IMG/VR virus record: IMGVR_UViG_3300025141_000072
Span: 1 to 64,000 of that record
DNA: 64,000 nucleotides
Direction: 5' to 3' (one strand)
Source: a virus
Shown here piece after piece: positions 22,478-30,131 of this stretch. Every line of letters begins with the position of its first letter. The stretch's first letter is position 1. The notes under the pieces were generated by a model. The model did not search any database and was not told the origin of the DNA. It saw only the letters and a list, made by a program, of their open reading frames with translations. A program made the translations under genes and the position numbers.

Positions 22478-22807
22478 CTAGCCCGTGCCCTCGCCGTCGA
22501 TCGGTTCCAAGGTGAACGCCGTCAAGAAGTACCGATCCCACTTCTTGTAGATCAGCGCGTTGCGCGGCCCGCTCACGCACCAGCCGCATCGGCCCGCCGG
22601 CGTGTCATGGGCCACGGTGCTGCGTGGCGCCTTGCCGAGCACGTGCCAGCCGTGCGTGTCGTGCGCCACACGACGAGCAGCTTCCGCGGTGGTCACGGGC
22701 TTGCCGTCATCGCCGACGAGCAGGATCAGCTCGCCACAGGCCACGAAGCGCAGCACGCTGTAGTCGTCGCGCCGCGCACGTCGACCGCCGCTCTTCTTCG
22801 CCGTCAT
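22478..22807 (-). CDS. Hypothetical basic protein
   Basis: 109 residues. Lys/Arg-rich N-terminus, SVLRFVACGELILLVGDDGKPV strand region, and GRCGWCVSGPRNALIYK. ATG 22807 overlaps the upstream TGA. Function unknown. Confidence 0.62.
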   Translation of the reverse strand: MTAKKSGGRRARRDDYSVLRFVACGELILLVGDDGKPVTTAEAARRVAHDTHGWHVLGKAPRSTVAHDTPAGRCGWCVSGPRNALIYKKWDRYFLTAFTLEPIDGEGTG

Positions 22808-23286
22808 GACACGGCTCCCGGGAGCAGCGCGAGCAGCGCAGAAGGCACAGGCACCGTGACCTCGGCGGGCACCGTCGTTGGGCCCACCACGGTGTGCGTT
22901 CCGTCCACCGCGTAGCAGTGCCACACGTGCAGCTGCCCGTGCTCGACGTCCGGGTCGATGCGGTCATTCGGGTACGGCTCGTACGCGAGCTCCTCAACGT
23001 CCTCGGGGTTGCTGGTGTCGAAAAGGTCACGCCACGTGCGGCGCCGCCTGGCCACGACGGCCTCGAGCGACGTCACGCTATCCGGGTCCTCGAACTGCGG
23101 CTCCCAACGGTGGCCGCAGCACTGGCACGACGTCGTGTAGAAGTAGAACCCCAACGCACGGAACCGCTCGTCCGCGTCGTCGCTCGTGGTGGCCTGGACC
23201 CAGACCTCCGAACCGCTGCGCCCGTCCACGATCATCCCGTCAGAACCTGTGGGGTTCTGGTCGTAGCGATACCAAGCCGTCGTCAT
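22804..23286 (-). CDS. Hypothetical protein with CxCCGHRW motif
   Basis: 160 residues. TTSCQCCGHRWEPQF suggests a zinc site; the C-terminus is beta-rich and Val/Pro-rich. A LGFYFYTTSCQCCGHRW-type block is familiar from conserved phage proteins of unknown role. ATG 23286 overlaps the upstream TGA. Confidence 0.65.
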   Translation of the reverse strand: MTTAWYRYDQNPTGSDGMIVDGRSGSEVWVQATTSDDADERFRALGFYFYTTSCQCCGHRWEPQFEDPDSVTSLEAVVARRRRTWRDLFDTSNPEDVEELAYEPYPNDRIDPDVEHGQLHVWHCYAVDGTHTVVGPTTVPAEVTVPVPSALLALLPGAVS

Positions 23287-23630
23287 GACATGAACCTCTT
23301 CGCGAGGCGCACGATACCGCGCGCCGTCTCGCCGTCCTGCGCCACGGCCACGAGCACGCCGAGCAGCTCGACGGTCTCGACCACCGACAGCGGCTCGAAC
23401 GGCTTGGTGGTCATCGCCCGCCACCCAGCGGCGTGCGCGCTGCCACGACCCTCGTGGTCGTCGCACACCTCGATGATGTACGACTTGCGGCCGTAGCGCG
23501 TGCCGGCCCCGGCGTGCAGGTCCTTGGTCGGATCCCGCATCGACAGGTCCGCAGCGCACACCTCGTCGACCTCGAAGTCATTGAGCGGGCGCAGCCCGAT
23601 GCAGCCACACGAGTACTTGACCAGCTCCAT
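23283..23630 (-). CDS. Hypothetical protein
   Basis: 115 residues. ELVKYSCGCIGLRP near the start, YIIEVCDDHEG in the middle, then a helical C-terminus. Cysteine and histidine placement hints at metal binding. Function unknown. Confidence 0.62.
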   Translation of the reverse strand: MELVKYSCGCIGLRPLNDFEVDEVCAADLSMRDPTKDLHAGAGTRYGRKSYIIEVCDDHEGRGSAHAAGWRAMTTKPFEPLSVVETVELLGVLVAVAQDGETARGIVRLAKRFMS

Positions 23631-23632
23631 AG

Positions 23633-23797
23633 CTACTGCACCTCCACGACGGTCGGCGCGAACTCACACACGCTGCACGACACGGCCACAGCCTCGGCCT
23701 CGACGGCGTCTGCCCAGACCACGGCCGAGCCGTACACGAGCCCGTAGCCGAGCATCGACAGCACCACCAGCCAGGCCAGGTCCTGCAGCACGCGCAT
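23633..23797 (-). CDS. 54-residue single-transmembrane protein with CxxC
   Basis: ATG 23797 overlaps the RadC-like gene stop by one base (TGATG) and TAG ends 2 nt before the next start. Residues ~8-30 form a transmembrane helix (AWLVVLSMLGYGLVYGSAVV), followed by an acidic stretch and CSVCEF. Size, coupling and the clean helix support a real gene. Confidence 0.6.
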   Translation of the reverse strand: MRVLQDLAWLVVLSMLGYGLVYGSAVVWADAVEAEAVAVSCSVCEFAPTVVEVQ

Positions 23798-24231
23798 CAG
23801 GTGATGCTCCGCGCGTCGTCCGGCGTGAACACCAGCGAGTCCACCAAGGGCACGCCGAGCAGCGTACCGGCCTCGGCCAGCCGTGCCGTGATCGCGAGGT
23901 CCTCGTCGGACGGCGTCGTGTCACCGCTCGGGTGGTTGTGCGCCACGATGATCTGCGCGGCGAACGCCTTGAGCGCTGGCGCGAACACCTCCCGCGGATG
24001 CAGGAGGCACGAGTTCAGCGTCCCAGTGGCCACGACGTCGAAGCCGATGAGGCGACAGCGCGTGTCGAGGTACAGCGCCAAGAAGCTCTCCTTGGCCCAC
24101 GACAGCTTCCGCTTGTCCATGATCGCGCGACACGCCGCCGCAGCCACGTCAGCGTCCGTGATCTTCTCCGACGGGTCACGGTCCGCGACGATGGACACCG
24201 TCACGGTGCGCAGCTTCATCTTGTAGCGCAT
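23797..24231 (-). CDS. radC: RadC-like JAMM/MPN domain protein
   Basis: 144 residues. The JAMM metal site is intact: HNHPSGDTTPSDEDL near residues 99-113, preceded by a LYLDTRCRLIGFDVVATGTLNSCLLHPREVF-like region in pieces typical of RadC. The N-terminal helix-hairpin-helix domain of chromosomal RadC is missing. The role of RadC is unsettled (genome maintenance or anti-restriction-type functions have been proposed). GTG 24234 is an alternative start. Confidence 0.85.
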   Translation of the reverse strand: MRYKMKLRTVTVSIVADRDPSEKITDADVAAAACRAIMDKRKLSWAKESFLALYLDTRCRLIGFDVVATGTLNSCLLHPREVFAPALKAFAAQIIVAHNHPSGDTTPSDEDLAITARLAEAGTLLGVPLVDSLVFTPDDARSIT

Positions 24232-24458
24232 CACAGCACGCGCCTCACAGACTCGGCGAACCGCGAGTGCGGCGAGCCCGGCGTCCAGTCGGGCGCCTGT
24301 GGGATCGGCCCGGCGATCGTCCGGCTCGGGTTGAGCCAGACGCCCGTACGGTCAGCGATCACGGCCGCCTCACCGACGGCCGCCACGGCCATGCCGGTGT
24401 CCGAGTACATCCGGTACACGAGCTGGCAGCAGCCCGCGCCAGTACGCGCGACCCACAT
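24231..24458 (-). CDS. Small hypothetical protein
   Basis: 75 residues from ATG 24458, one nt after the upstream TAG. GMAVAAVGEAAVIADRTG is the only hydrophobic stretch; the rest is polar. Coupled to the RadC-like gene. Function unknown. Confidence 0.58.
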   Translation of the reverse strand: MWVARTGAGCCQLVYRMYSDTGMAVAAVGEAAVIADRTGVWLNPSRTIAGPIPQAPDWTPGSPHSRFAESVRRVL

Positions 24459-24459
24459 G

Positions 24460-24678
24460 CTACAGCCCCTCCCGGTACACGAAGCGGCCCGCGACCAGGT
24501 CCTCCGACGTCTCGGCGACGGCGAACTTGGTGCAGTACGTCCGCGCTCGCACGAGCTCGACGGCGTCCGCAGGCGTAGGCGCCTTTGCACGACGCACACG
24601 GAACACAGACGAGGTCGACAAGTCGCGGCGCTTTGGCGCCTGCCCGGCCACGAACCACACGGCAGTGCCGCCGCTCAC
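24460..24678 (-). CDS. Small hypothetical protein
   Basis: 72 residues from GTG 24678, which overlaps the stop of a 48-codon frame (GTGA). TAVWFVAGQAPKRRDLS and a helical C-terminus. A longer frame to 24726 exists but the overlap favours the shorter one. Confidence 0.57.
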   Translation of the reverse strand: MSGGTAVWFVAGQAPKRRDLSTSSVFRVRRAKAPTPADAVELVRARTYCTKFAVAETSEDLVAGRFVYREGL

Positions 24679-24821
24679 GAGAGACGAAGCCTCATGCCCG
24701 TACGCAGCATCGGCAGCACGAGCCACCGGTGCCAGCGGGACCGACGAGGCAGCGCACGACTCAGCTCCAAGCCGAGATCGTGCAACGCCACACCGACCAC
24801 ACGCGCGATCCGGCGACGCAT
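24675..24821 (-). CDS. 48-residue Arg-rich protein
   Basis: ATG 24821 follows the upstream TAG by 3 nt, and TGA overlaps the next GTG. The product is strongly basic (RRRIARVVG, PRRSRWHRW). It fits the spacing of the chain but could be incidental, because the frame is short and GC-rich. Confidence 0.45.
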   Translation of the reverse strand: MRRRIARVVGVALHDLGLELSRALPRRSRWHRWLVLPMLRTGMRLRLS

Positions 24822-24824
24822 GGG

Positions 24825-25091
24825 CTACGACTCCTCCGGCGGCAGGTGCGACCAGATGTCTTCGATGAGCACGTCGTCCTCGCTGTAGAGTACGGGCACC
24901 TCATACCGATCGCCGTAGTTGCCGGTCACGACGTGGTAGTCATGCAACTCGGTCCACCCCGACGGGCGGAACTCGACCGTGCAGTCGTAGTAGCTCGTCC
25001 GCCAACAGCGCGTGCTGTCTCCGTCTGCGGTGAAGCAGCGGAAGACGCGGACCTCGGCATCGTACGCTTCGGCCACGACCTGGGCGGTCAT
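24825..25091 (-). CDS. Hypothetical acidic protein
   Basis: 88 residues from ATG 25091. Beta-rich (AEVRVFRCFTADGDSTRCW, DCTVEFRPSGW) and ending in an acidic helix. One nt after the upstream TAG. Function unknown. Confidence 0.6.
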   Translation of the reverse strand: MTAQVVAEAYDAEVRVFRCFTADGDSTRCWRTSYYDCTVEFRPSGWTELHDYHVVTGNYGDRYEVPVLYSEDDVLIEDIWSHLPPEES

Positions 25092-25092
25092 G

Positions 25093-25293
25093 CTACGACT
25101 CCTCCGTCGGCACGTGCGCAGCGAACACGCGAGCGAACGCAGCTTGCTGAGCAGCCCGGCGCTCACGCACGTCGGACGCGACGGCGTCCTGCACCACCAC
25201 GTGCTCGCTGCCGCGCACACGAGTGCGCGTGCCCGAGCCGACCACGGCCTTGCGCTTCGCCCAGCGGGCGGCGCGATCGCGACGAGTCGTCAC
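25093..25293 (-). CDS. Small basic hypothetical protein
   Basis: 66 residues from GTG 25293 (GTGA overlap). Arg/Lys-rich N-terminal half, then a helix (RERRAAQQAAFARVFAAH). Possibly nucleic-acid binding. Function unknown. Confidence 0.58.
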   Translation of the reverse strand: MTTRRDRAARWAKRKAVVGSGTRTRVRGSEHVVVQDAVASDVRERRAAQQAAFARVFAAHVPTEES

Positions 25294-25514
25294 TGCGACG
25301 ACCTCAGCTCACGCGCCACGTCGTGCGCAGCGTTCGACGCCGTGTCGTAGTCGACACCATCGGCCACGAGCTGGCCCTGCTCGGCCACGCCCGCGCGCAG
25401 CTCCGCATCGGCCACGTGGCCAGCCGGCCACACGTGCACGTGCACCTCGCCGGTGACGTCGTACACGACCGCGGACGTCCACTGGCCGTCGAACACGTCG
25501 ACGCCGCCGCTCAC
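25290..25514 (-). CDS. Small hypothetical protein
   Basis: 74 residues from GTG 25514 (GTGA overlap). Beta-rich first half (SAVVYDVTGEVHVHVWPAG), helical second half. Function unknown. Confidence 0.58.
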   Translation of the reverse strand: MSGGVDVFDGQWTSAVVYDVTGEVHVHVWPAGHVADAELRAGVAEQGQLVADGVDYDTASNAAHDVARELRSSQ

Positions 25515-25735
25515 AGCAGCACCGCCTTGCGGTCGAGGACCACCGGCCCCAGCCCGAACAGCATCGGGCGCTCGCGCACCACGTGGCCCCCGTCGGGGAG
25601 CCGGAACGTGGCCACGTCGGCCCCGTTCCGGTGGTGCCGGCTCACCAGCACCGCGCCGGGCTCCAGGCCGAACATCGCGGCCACGCTGCGCTGCGCGCGC
25701 TGCTTGCGCGCGCGTCGTCGCGCGTTGCCGTTCAT
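25511..25735 (-). CDS. Small basic hypothetical protein
   Basis: 74 residues from ATG 25735 (ATGA overlap). Arg-rich N-terminus (RRRARKQRAQR) then a beta-rich domain (GAVLVSRHHRNGADVATFRLP). Function unknown. Confidence 0.6.
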   Translation of the reverse strand: MNGNARRRARKQRAQRSVAAMFGLEPGAVLVSRHHRNGADVATFRLPDGGHVVRERPMLFGLGPVVLDRKAVLL

Positions 25736-26628
25736 CGCGACACCTTCACGCCGAAGTCGAGGGCCAACGCCTCGAGCGCCGTCCGCTCGAACTCGCGGCG
25801 CTCGGCCTTCTCGGCCGCGAGCCGCTTGGCCTCGGCGCGGGCGGCCTTGGCCTCGGCGCGACGCGCGCCGTCGACCAACGCCTGGGCCTTGCGACCCAGC
25901 TCCGCGGCCTCGCGGAGCAGCGCGACCTTCTGGTCGCGCCGGGTGCGACCCAGCCGGGCCTTGGCCCGGAGCTGGACCGCCTTGGCCCGCAGTTCCTTGA
26001 CCGCGGCCGTCCGCTCCTCCACGGCCTCGGCGCAGTGGTCGGCCCACTGCTCCTGCCGCGCCTTGCGGCTTGCGGCCTCGGCCGCCTGGGCGGCCAGCGC
26101 GCGGGCCTCGTCGCTCGCGTCGGCCACGATGCTCGCGACCTCGACCTCGCGCTCGGCGATGTCCCGGAGCTCAGCAGCCCCGGGCGCATCCGGCCCGGTC
26201 AACGGCGTGTCCAACGCCCGACGGACCGCCTCGACATCCCCGGCGGCCTTGAACCGGCCACCGGCCCCGCGGCCAGCGACCTGGCCAAAGGCCACGGCCG
26301 CAGCATGGCCGATCTGCCGGTCCGCCTCGGCGCGGACGGCCTGCTTCGCGCCGTCCAACGCAGCGAGGTCGCCCTTCGCCTCGGCCACGAACGAGCGCAT
26401 CTCGCTCGTGGCCGCCTTGGCCTCCGCGACTTCAGCAGCGAGCGGGGCGATGTCGCCCCGCGCCGCCGCGGCTCGCGCCTTCAGCGCCCCCAAGGGGAAT
26501 GAGGACTCGCGAACCTTGCGTGCTTCGTCGCGCTGCTGGCGCCGTTCGGCGCTCTCGCGTCGAGCGCTCTCACGCTCAGCGCGACGGTCGCCGCGCGCCG
26601 TCTTCCGGCCATTCTTCTTGCGTGCCAT
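25732..26628 (-). CDS. Large Ala/Arg/Glu-rich coiled-coil protein
   Basis: 298 residues from ATG 26628, with ACGGAGG upstream. The N-terminus is Arg/Lys-rich; almost the whole length is charged helix with heptad-like Ala/Leu spacing, broken near residue 125 by a Gly-rich GRGAGGRF. No enzymatic motif. It could be a scaffold or DNA-organising protein, but this is inference. Confidence 0.7.
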   Translation of the reverse strand: MARKKNGRKTARGDRRAERESARRESAERRQQRDEARKVRESSFPLGALKARAAAARGDIAPLAAEVAEAKAATSEMRSFVAEAKGDLAALDGAKQAVRAEADRQIGHAAAVAFGQVAGRGAGGRFKAAGDVEAVRRALDTPLTGPDAPGAAELRDIAEREVEVASIVADASDEARALAAQAAEAASRKARQEQWADHCAEAVEERTAAVKELRAKAVQLRAKARLGRTRRDQKVALLREAAELGRKAQALVDGARRAEAKAARAEAKRLAAEKAERREFERTALEALALDFGVKVSR

Positions 26629-26658
26629 GGTGGCACCTCCGTTGTGGGGCAAAGCCCC
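26629..26658 (-). promoter_or_regulatory. Stem-loop/Shine-Dalgarno leader
   Basis: On the minus strand GGGGC-TTT-GCCCC is followed by ACAACGGAGG, with 17 nt between stem and ATG 26628. Upstream of the stem it shares ATCACCGGGGC with the leader of the 27045 gene. Confidence 0.6.
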
Positions 26659-26847
26659 GGTGATGTTTGTCCGCTGGGAGCGAGGTCACCGCGTGCGGAC
26701 TCGACGCGGTGACCATGACGGCAGGACTGCCGCCCACGTGTGCTCACGAGTGCATGCTGCACTCATGCCCACACGTGGACAGCGCCACCGACAGCGTGAG
26801 CTGCCGATGGCGCGTCCCTTGGCTACGACAGTCGGACTAGGCGGGAC
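26659..26847 (-). other. Intergenic stretch with tandem stem-loops
   Basis: No gene was found. GGTCACCGCGT at 26684-26694 pairs with ACGCGGTGACC at 26704-26714. A nested cruciform follows: CCACGTGTG 26734-26742 with CACACGTGG 26770-26778, enclosing GAGTGCA 26748-26754 with TGCACTC 26758-26764. A third, imperfect GCGCCA/TGGCGC stem lies further on. The order suggests a structured leader or non-coding RNA on the minus-strand transcript. Confidence 0.5.
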
Positions 26848-27045
26848 CTAGGCGGTGAGGCGCTCGGCCAGCGCCACGACCTTCTTGTTGAGGTTGCGGC
26901 ACTCGGCGGGCGTGCGCGCCCCGTACGAGGCGACCTGCGTAGTGCCGTCGAACACCTGGATCCAGCGGCCGTGGGTGCGCAGGCCGAAGCCGTAGCCGGT
27001 GGCGGTGCTGTCGAGGTTGTACTTCTTGATGATGTAGGACGCCAT
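26848..27045 (-). CDS. Small hypothetical protein
   Basis: 65 residues from ATG 27045 with AAAGGGAG upstream. IIKKYNLDSTATGYGFGLRTHGRWIQVFDG suggests a compact beta domain, then a basic helix. Stands alone behind its own leader and is followed by tandem stem-loops. Function unknown. Confidence 0.65.
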   Translation of the reverse strand: MASYIIKKYNLDSTATGYGFGLRTHGRWIQVFDGTTQVASYGARTPAECRNLNKKVVALAERLTA

Positions 27046-27076
27046 GGTTGGCTCCCTTTCTGGGGCTACTCGCCCC
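27046..27076 (-). promoter_or_regulatory. Stem-loop/Shine-Dalgarno leader
   Basis: On the minus strand GGGGC-GAGTA-GCCCC is followed by AGAAAGGGAG, with 16 nt between stem and ATG 27045. Confidence 0.6.
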
Positions 27077-27159
27077 GGTGATCGACCCACCGAAATGGCA
27101 GGTCGAAAGCGTGAAGTTGTAGGTGGTAGGCCCAGCGAGCCGGGCTTAGCGCGCGTCAG

Positions 27160-27369
27160 TTAGCGGGCGCTCTCGGCCCCGACGCCCGCGCGCCCTCGGC
27201 CCCAGCTTGCGCTGTCCAGGGCGAGCCCGTACTCGTCGAGCAGGCTGGCCAGCCCATCCGGGCAGGCGTCCGCGTCGAGCGGGGCGTCGGCGCTGTGTCG
27301 GTGCGGCGACGGCAGGACAGGCTCAAAACCTGCCGCCACGCCCTCTCGTGCCTCGTGTGCGTCGTACAT
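27160..27369 (-). CDS. Small hypothetical protein
   Basis: 69 residues from ATG 27369; GTG 27378 is also possible. No Shine-Dalgarno, but it closely follows the upstream stop at 27381. Asp/Ala/Pro-rich sequence without motif. Function unknown. Confidence 0.52.
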   Translation of the reverse strand: MYDAHEAREGVAAGFEPVLPSPHRHSADAPLDADACPDGLASLLDEYGLALDSASWGRGRAGVGAESAR

Positions 27370-27380
27370 GACGGACACGG

Positions 27381-27830
27381 CTAGCGCCCCCTGGCCACGG
27401 GCCACAGCTCGGACAGTTCAACGGCCAGCTCGACGCGCTGGCCACGGTGGCGCTTGTCGAGGCGGACGGTCGCTTCGCCGTTCAGCCTGCGGACGGACGC
27501 GACGCGCCCCGTCCGCCCGTCGGCGAGCGCCACACGCTGGCCCCTGGCCACCGGCGCGGACCTTGTGCGGATCACACGACTCTCGGCCGTGCGGCTGGCC
27601 ACGGCGTCGAGCTTGGCGAGCTCCGGCTCGAGGGGGCCAGCGTCCCACCCGGCCCCCTTGGCGGTGCGCGAGCCGCCACTGGCGCGAACGCGGACTTCAC
27701 CAGTGGCGTTCGACAGCAACCGGCCACGAGGGTGGCGCGGACCCTCGGTCGGCTTCGGCCGGGCGCCGCGCTTGAAGGTCCACCCGGTGGACGGGTGGAC
27801 CTGTGTCTCATTCCAGCGGCCACCGCTCAT
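27381..27830 (-). CDS. Hypothetical basic protein with SH3-like C-terminus
   Basis: 149 residues. Basic, Gly/Arg-rich N-terminal half (GRWNETQVHPSTGWTFKRGA). The last ~45 residues (QRVALADGRTGRVASVRRL..ATVRLD) resemble small SH3-like beta barrels in nucleic-acid-binding proteins. ATG 27830 overlaps the upstream TGA. Confidence 0.62.
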   Translation of the reverse strand: MSGGRWNETQVHPSTGWTFKRGARPKPTEGPRHPRGRLLSNATGEVRVRASGGSRTAKGAGWDAGPLEPELAKLDAVASRTAESRVIRTRSAPVARGQRVALADGRTGRVASVRRLNGEATVRLDKRHRGQRVELAVELSELWPVARGR

Positions 27831-28063
27831 GCCGCGGCCTCGGCCTGTGCCTCGGCGATCAGCGCCGCGAACGGCGTCACGGCGGGCTCCGGCCGGTCGA
27901 ACACGGTGTGCAACACGGCGTCGAAAGCCTCGAACGTCTCGGCCAGCACGACGGTCTCGCCCGGAGGCAGAGCCGCCGGCTTGGGCGTGATGTGGGAGCC
28001 GCACTCCGGCACGGGGGCCGGAGCGAGCAGCGCTATGCGGTGTGCGTAGTCAGCGAGGGTCAT
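27827..28063 (-). CDS. Small helical hypothetical protein
   Basis: 78 residues from ATG 28063 (ATGA overlap). Helical, with ETVVLAETFEAFDAVLHTVF in the middle. A longer frame upstream to 28554 starts after GGGGAGGTG but overlaps the next gene completely and looks unlike protein. Function unknown. Confidence 0.6.
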   Translation of the reverse strand: MTLADYAHRIALLAPAPVPECGSHITPKPAALPPGETVVLAETFEAFDAVLHTVFDRPEPAVTPFAALIAEAQAEAAA

Positions 28064-28374
28064 CGTGCGACTCCCGCGAAGACGCAGGCGGCGCGCAACG
28101 GCGCGTGCGTCTCGTGGTTCTCGGCCTGCAATCGACGACGGGCGACCGGCCAGGTCGTCTGGTGGCACCACAGCGGCAGGGGCGCGAGTCCCTGCTCGCG
28201 CCGCCACTGATCGTAGGAGGCGGCGGACACGTGGCTGCGAAGCGCCACGGCCTCGGCCACGAGCGTGCGGTCCGCGTCGAACGCGCGGTCCGGACCGTTG
28301 GCTTTGATGTCGGCCAGCCACGGCTCTAGCCTGTCCGAGAAGGTCGGGCTCTTGTTGTTGATCCAGTCCATCAT
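28060..28374 (-). CDS. Hypothetical helical protein
   Basis: 104 residues from ATG 28374 (or 28371). MMDWINNKSPTFSDRL, then VAEAVALRSHVSAASYDQWRR and a C-terminal helical region with two cysteines. TTGGATCC lies upstream. First gene of the long chain that runs left. Function unknown. Confidence 0.63.
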   Translation of the reverse strand: MMDWINNKSPTFSDRLEPWLADIKANGPDRAFDADRTLVAEAVALRSHVSAASYDQWRREQGLAPLPLWCHQTTWPVARRRLQAENHETHAPLRAACVFAGVAR

Positions 28375-28405
28375 CGAAGGATCCAATCTGGGGCGCGCTG
28401 GCCCC
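28375..28405 (-). promoter_or_regulatory. Stem-loop/Shine-Dalgarno leader
   Basis: On the minus strand GGGGC-CAGCGC-GCCCC is followed by AGATTGGAT, with 15 nt between stem and ATG 28374. Confidence 0.55.
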
Positions 28406-29461
28406 GGTGGCCACGAGCCGCTGGCTCGCGGGCGTGCGTGTGGGGGCTGGCCATCCTGGCCACTGGCCACGGGCCGCGCGCACGGGCACGCGGGTGGCCA
28501 CAGGCAACGCGCACGGCCAGGGGTCGAACCTGGCCATCACCTCCCCTCCAACGGGGCGTGCGCACGAACCGGCCAGTGGCCAGGGGCTCAGGCTTTGTAC
28601 TTCTCTGAGCTGGTTCCCTGGCCACGAGCACGACGGCGCACGAGCATGCGCGCGGGTGTCCGGGCTCCTACGCTCGGCCGGTCTCCCGGCCGCTGACGTC
28701 CGTGTCATTGCGAGCTACTGGTGAAGTCCGGCGGTTCCGACTGGCGGAATCGCCGGGCCGCAGTCAGACGTCGCTGCGTACCCCGAACTGCGAACGCGCG
28801 CCCATGCCCTAGCATGGTGCGTCGTCTCGGTTCGTAAGGTGCGCCGCTCCCGGTTCCGGTTGGCCGGTCCCCCATGCTCGTTCGCGTATGGGTCGGAAGC
28901 GTTGCACCTCTACCGCAGTCAAGCGGCTGTCGCCCTAGCGCCGATGGCGCATGGTAAGGCGTGCCTATGCGGGTGTGACGGACAAGCGGACGGGATGCCG
29001 TCGGCTTGATGGTGTTGACCGTATCCGCAGTGATGCGCGCGCTAGCAGGCGCTAGCGCGGTGCGGTGTCGGTTCTCGTCGCGGGGTTGCGTGCCCTAGGC
29101 GCACGCAATGTGTCGCCCCGTACCTAGTTCTCCCGCGAACCCAACGTCCGCGACCTTGCTTGCCATTTGTTCGGCGCGTTGCTCCTTGCTGCGCAGAAAA
29201 GCACGGACGGCTTGGCTCGGTCGGTTGTCGCTGGATTCGAGAACGGATGCCCATGGTCAGCCCCGGTGCACGTGCCGATCTGCAACGCGCGCAACGCCCG
29301 GGTCCTAGTGCATCGAATGTAAAAGAGCGTGATCGGCGCGTTCTGTGCGGCTACGGTGCACTGTGCTTTGCCCAAGGGTTCCGGTCGGCTTATGGTAGGG
29401 TCGGTTGTCCGAGTGACCTACCCGCGTCGGGGTTGGGCTAGGCGCGACAGAACGAGCAAGT
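28406..29461. other. About 1.1 kb with no convincing gene; TGGCCA-rich at one end
   Basis: No frame on either strand looks like protein. The first 250 bp are crowded with TGGCCA/GGCCAC hexamers. Short hairpins occur, for example TTGCGTGC 29086-29093 with GCACGCAA 29101-29108. On the minus strand a T-arm-like CCAGG-TTCGACC-CCTGG lies near 28512-28528, but no complete tRNA can be folded around it. It separates the long left operon from the 30131 gene. Confidence 0.5.
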
Positions 29462-29491
29462 GCGGGCGGTAGGTGCGACCCTACCGCCCGC
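29462..29491 (-). terminator. Strong hairpin after the 29514-30131 gene
   Basis: GCGGGCGGTAGG at 29462-29473 pairs with CCTACCGCCCGC at 29480-29491, 12 bp with a 6-nt loop. It lies 22 nt beyond the stop codon on the minus strand. There is no clear U-tract (CACTTGCTC follows), so it may stabilise or process the 3' end rather than terminate on its own. Confidence 0.5.
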
Positions 29492-29513
29492 GGTCCTGCG
29501 GTCCTGTCGCGCG

Positions 29514-30131
29514 CTAGGCGCTCGCCTGCGCGTCCGCCTTCGCCTTCGCCGCTTCCGCCTTCACCGTGGCGTTGCGCGCCTGCCTACCGGCGCTGCGTGC
29601 CTTGCGGCTGAGGCGCTTGTCGCCGGTCCGGTCCGCCTTGCTCTGAAGCGCCGACGCGCTACCCGCGAGACACTGGAGCATGCTCAGACACAGCGACACG
29701 CGCAGGCTGGTCAGCCGCTTGGCGACGTTGGTCGCCTTGGGCGTCTTGCCCGAGGTACCCGCCACGGTGATGACGTCGATCGACGCACCCGAGCGGAAGT
29801 AGAACGCCTTGCCGGGCTTGCCGGAGTACTCGCTGCGTGCGTCCTGCGCGTCCATGTCGCAGGCGCACACGCCGTACGTGCGGTCGAACCCGCCCTGCGC
29901 GACGGGGCGCACCTTGATCGACTTGGCGATCGAGATGATCAGCCCCATGAGTACGTCCGCCCCGTCCGCGTCGTTCCGCGCCGCGATCTGGGCCCTCGTG
30001 ACGGGCTTGTCGAGGACGGCGGACACGTCCGCGTCCGTGAACACGGCCAAGTCCAGGGTAGGGTTGAGCGGCGCGTCGGCGGTCCCGATGGCGCGGTCGG
30101 TCGTGGCGTTGGTGTTCTTGTTCGTGGTCAT
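29514..30131 (-). CDS. Hypothetical protein, first gene of the left arm
   Basis: 205 residues from ATG 30131. Thr/Asn-rich N-terminus, then LDLAVFTDADVSAVLDKPVTRAQI, a central beta-rich part (GASIDVITVAGTSGK) and a long basic Ala/Lys C-terminal helix. It stands alone, bracketed by a leader and a hairpin, nearest to the divergent control region, so it may be expressed strongly and early. No family recognised. Confidence 0.7.
   Translation of the reverse strand: MTTNKNTNATTDRAIGTADAPLNPTLDLAVFTDADVSAVLDKPVTRAQIAARNDADGADVLMGLIISIAKSIKVRPVAQGGFDRTYGVCACDMDAQDARSEYSGKPGKAFYFRSGASIDVITVAGTSGKTPKATNVAKRLTSLRVSLCLSMLQCLAGSASALQSKADRTGDKRLSRKARSAGRQARNATVKAEAAKAKADAQASA

Noticed and set aside
27827-28554. 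Long minus frame starting with ATG after GGGGAGGTG
   Set aside because: It overlaps the 28060-28374 gene completely, its product is Arg/Pro-rich like a GC shadow, and the coupled starts support the two shorter genes.
28500-28560. tRNA-like T-arm on the minus strand near 28512-28528 with flanking GCGCACG/CGTGCGC
   Set aside because: The T-stem and an acceptor-like stem can be drawn, but only about 23 nt lie between them, so there is no anticodon arm. The sequence belongs to a TGGCCA-rich repeat area.
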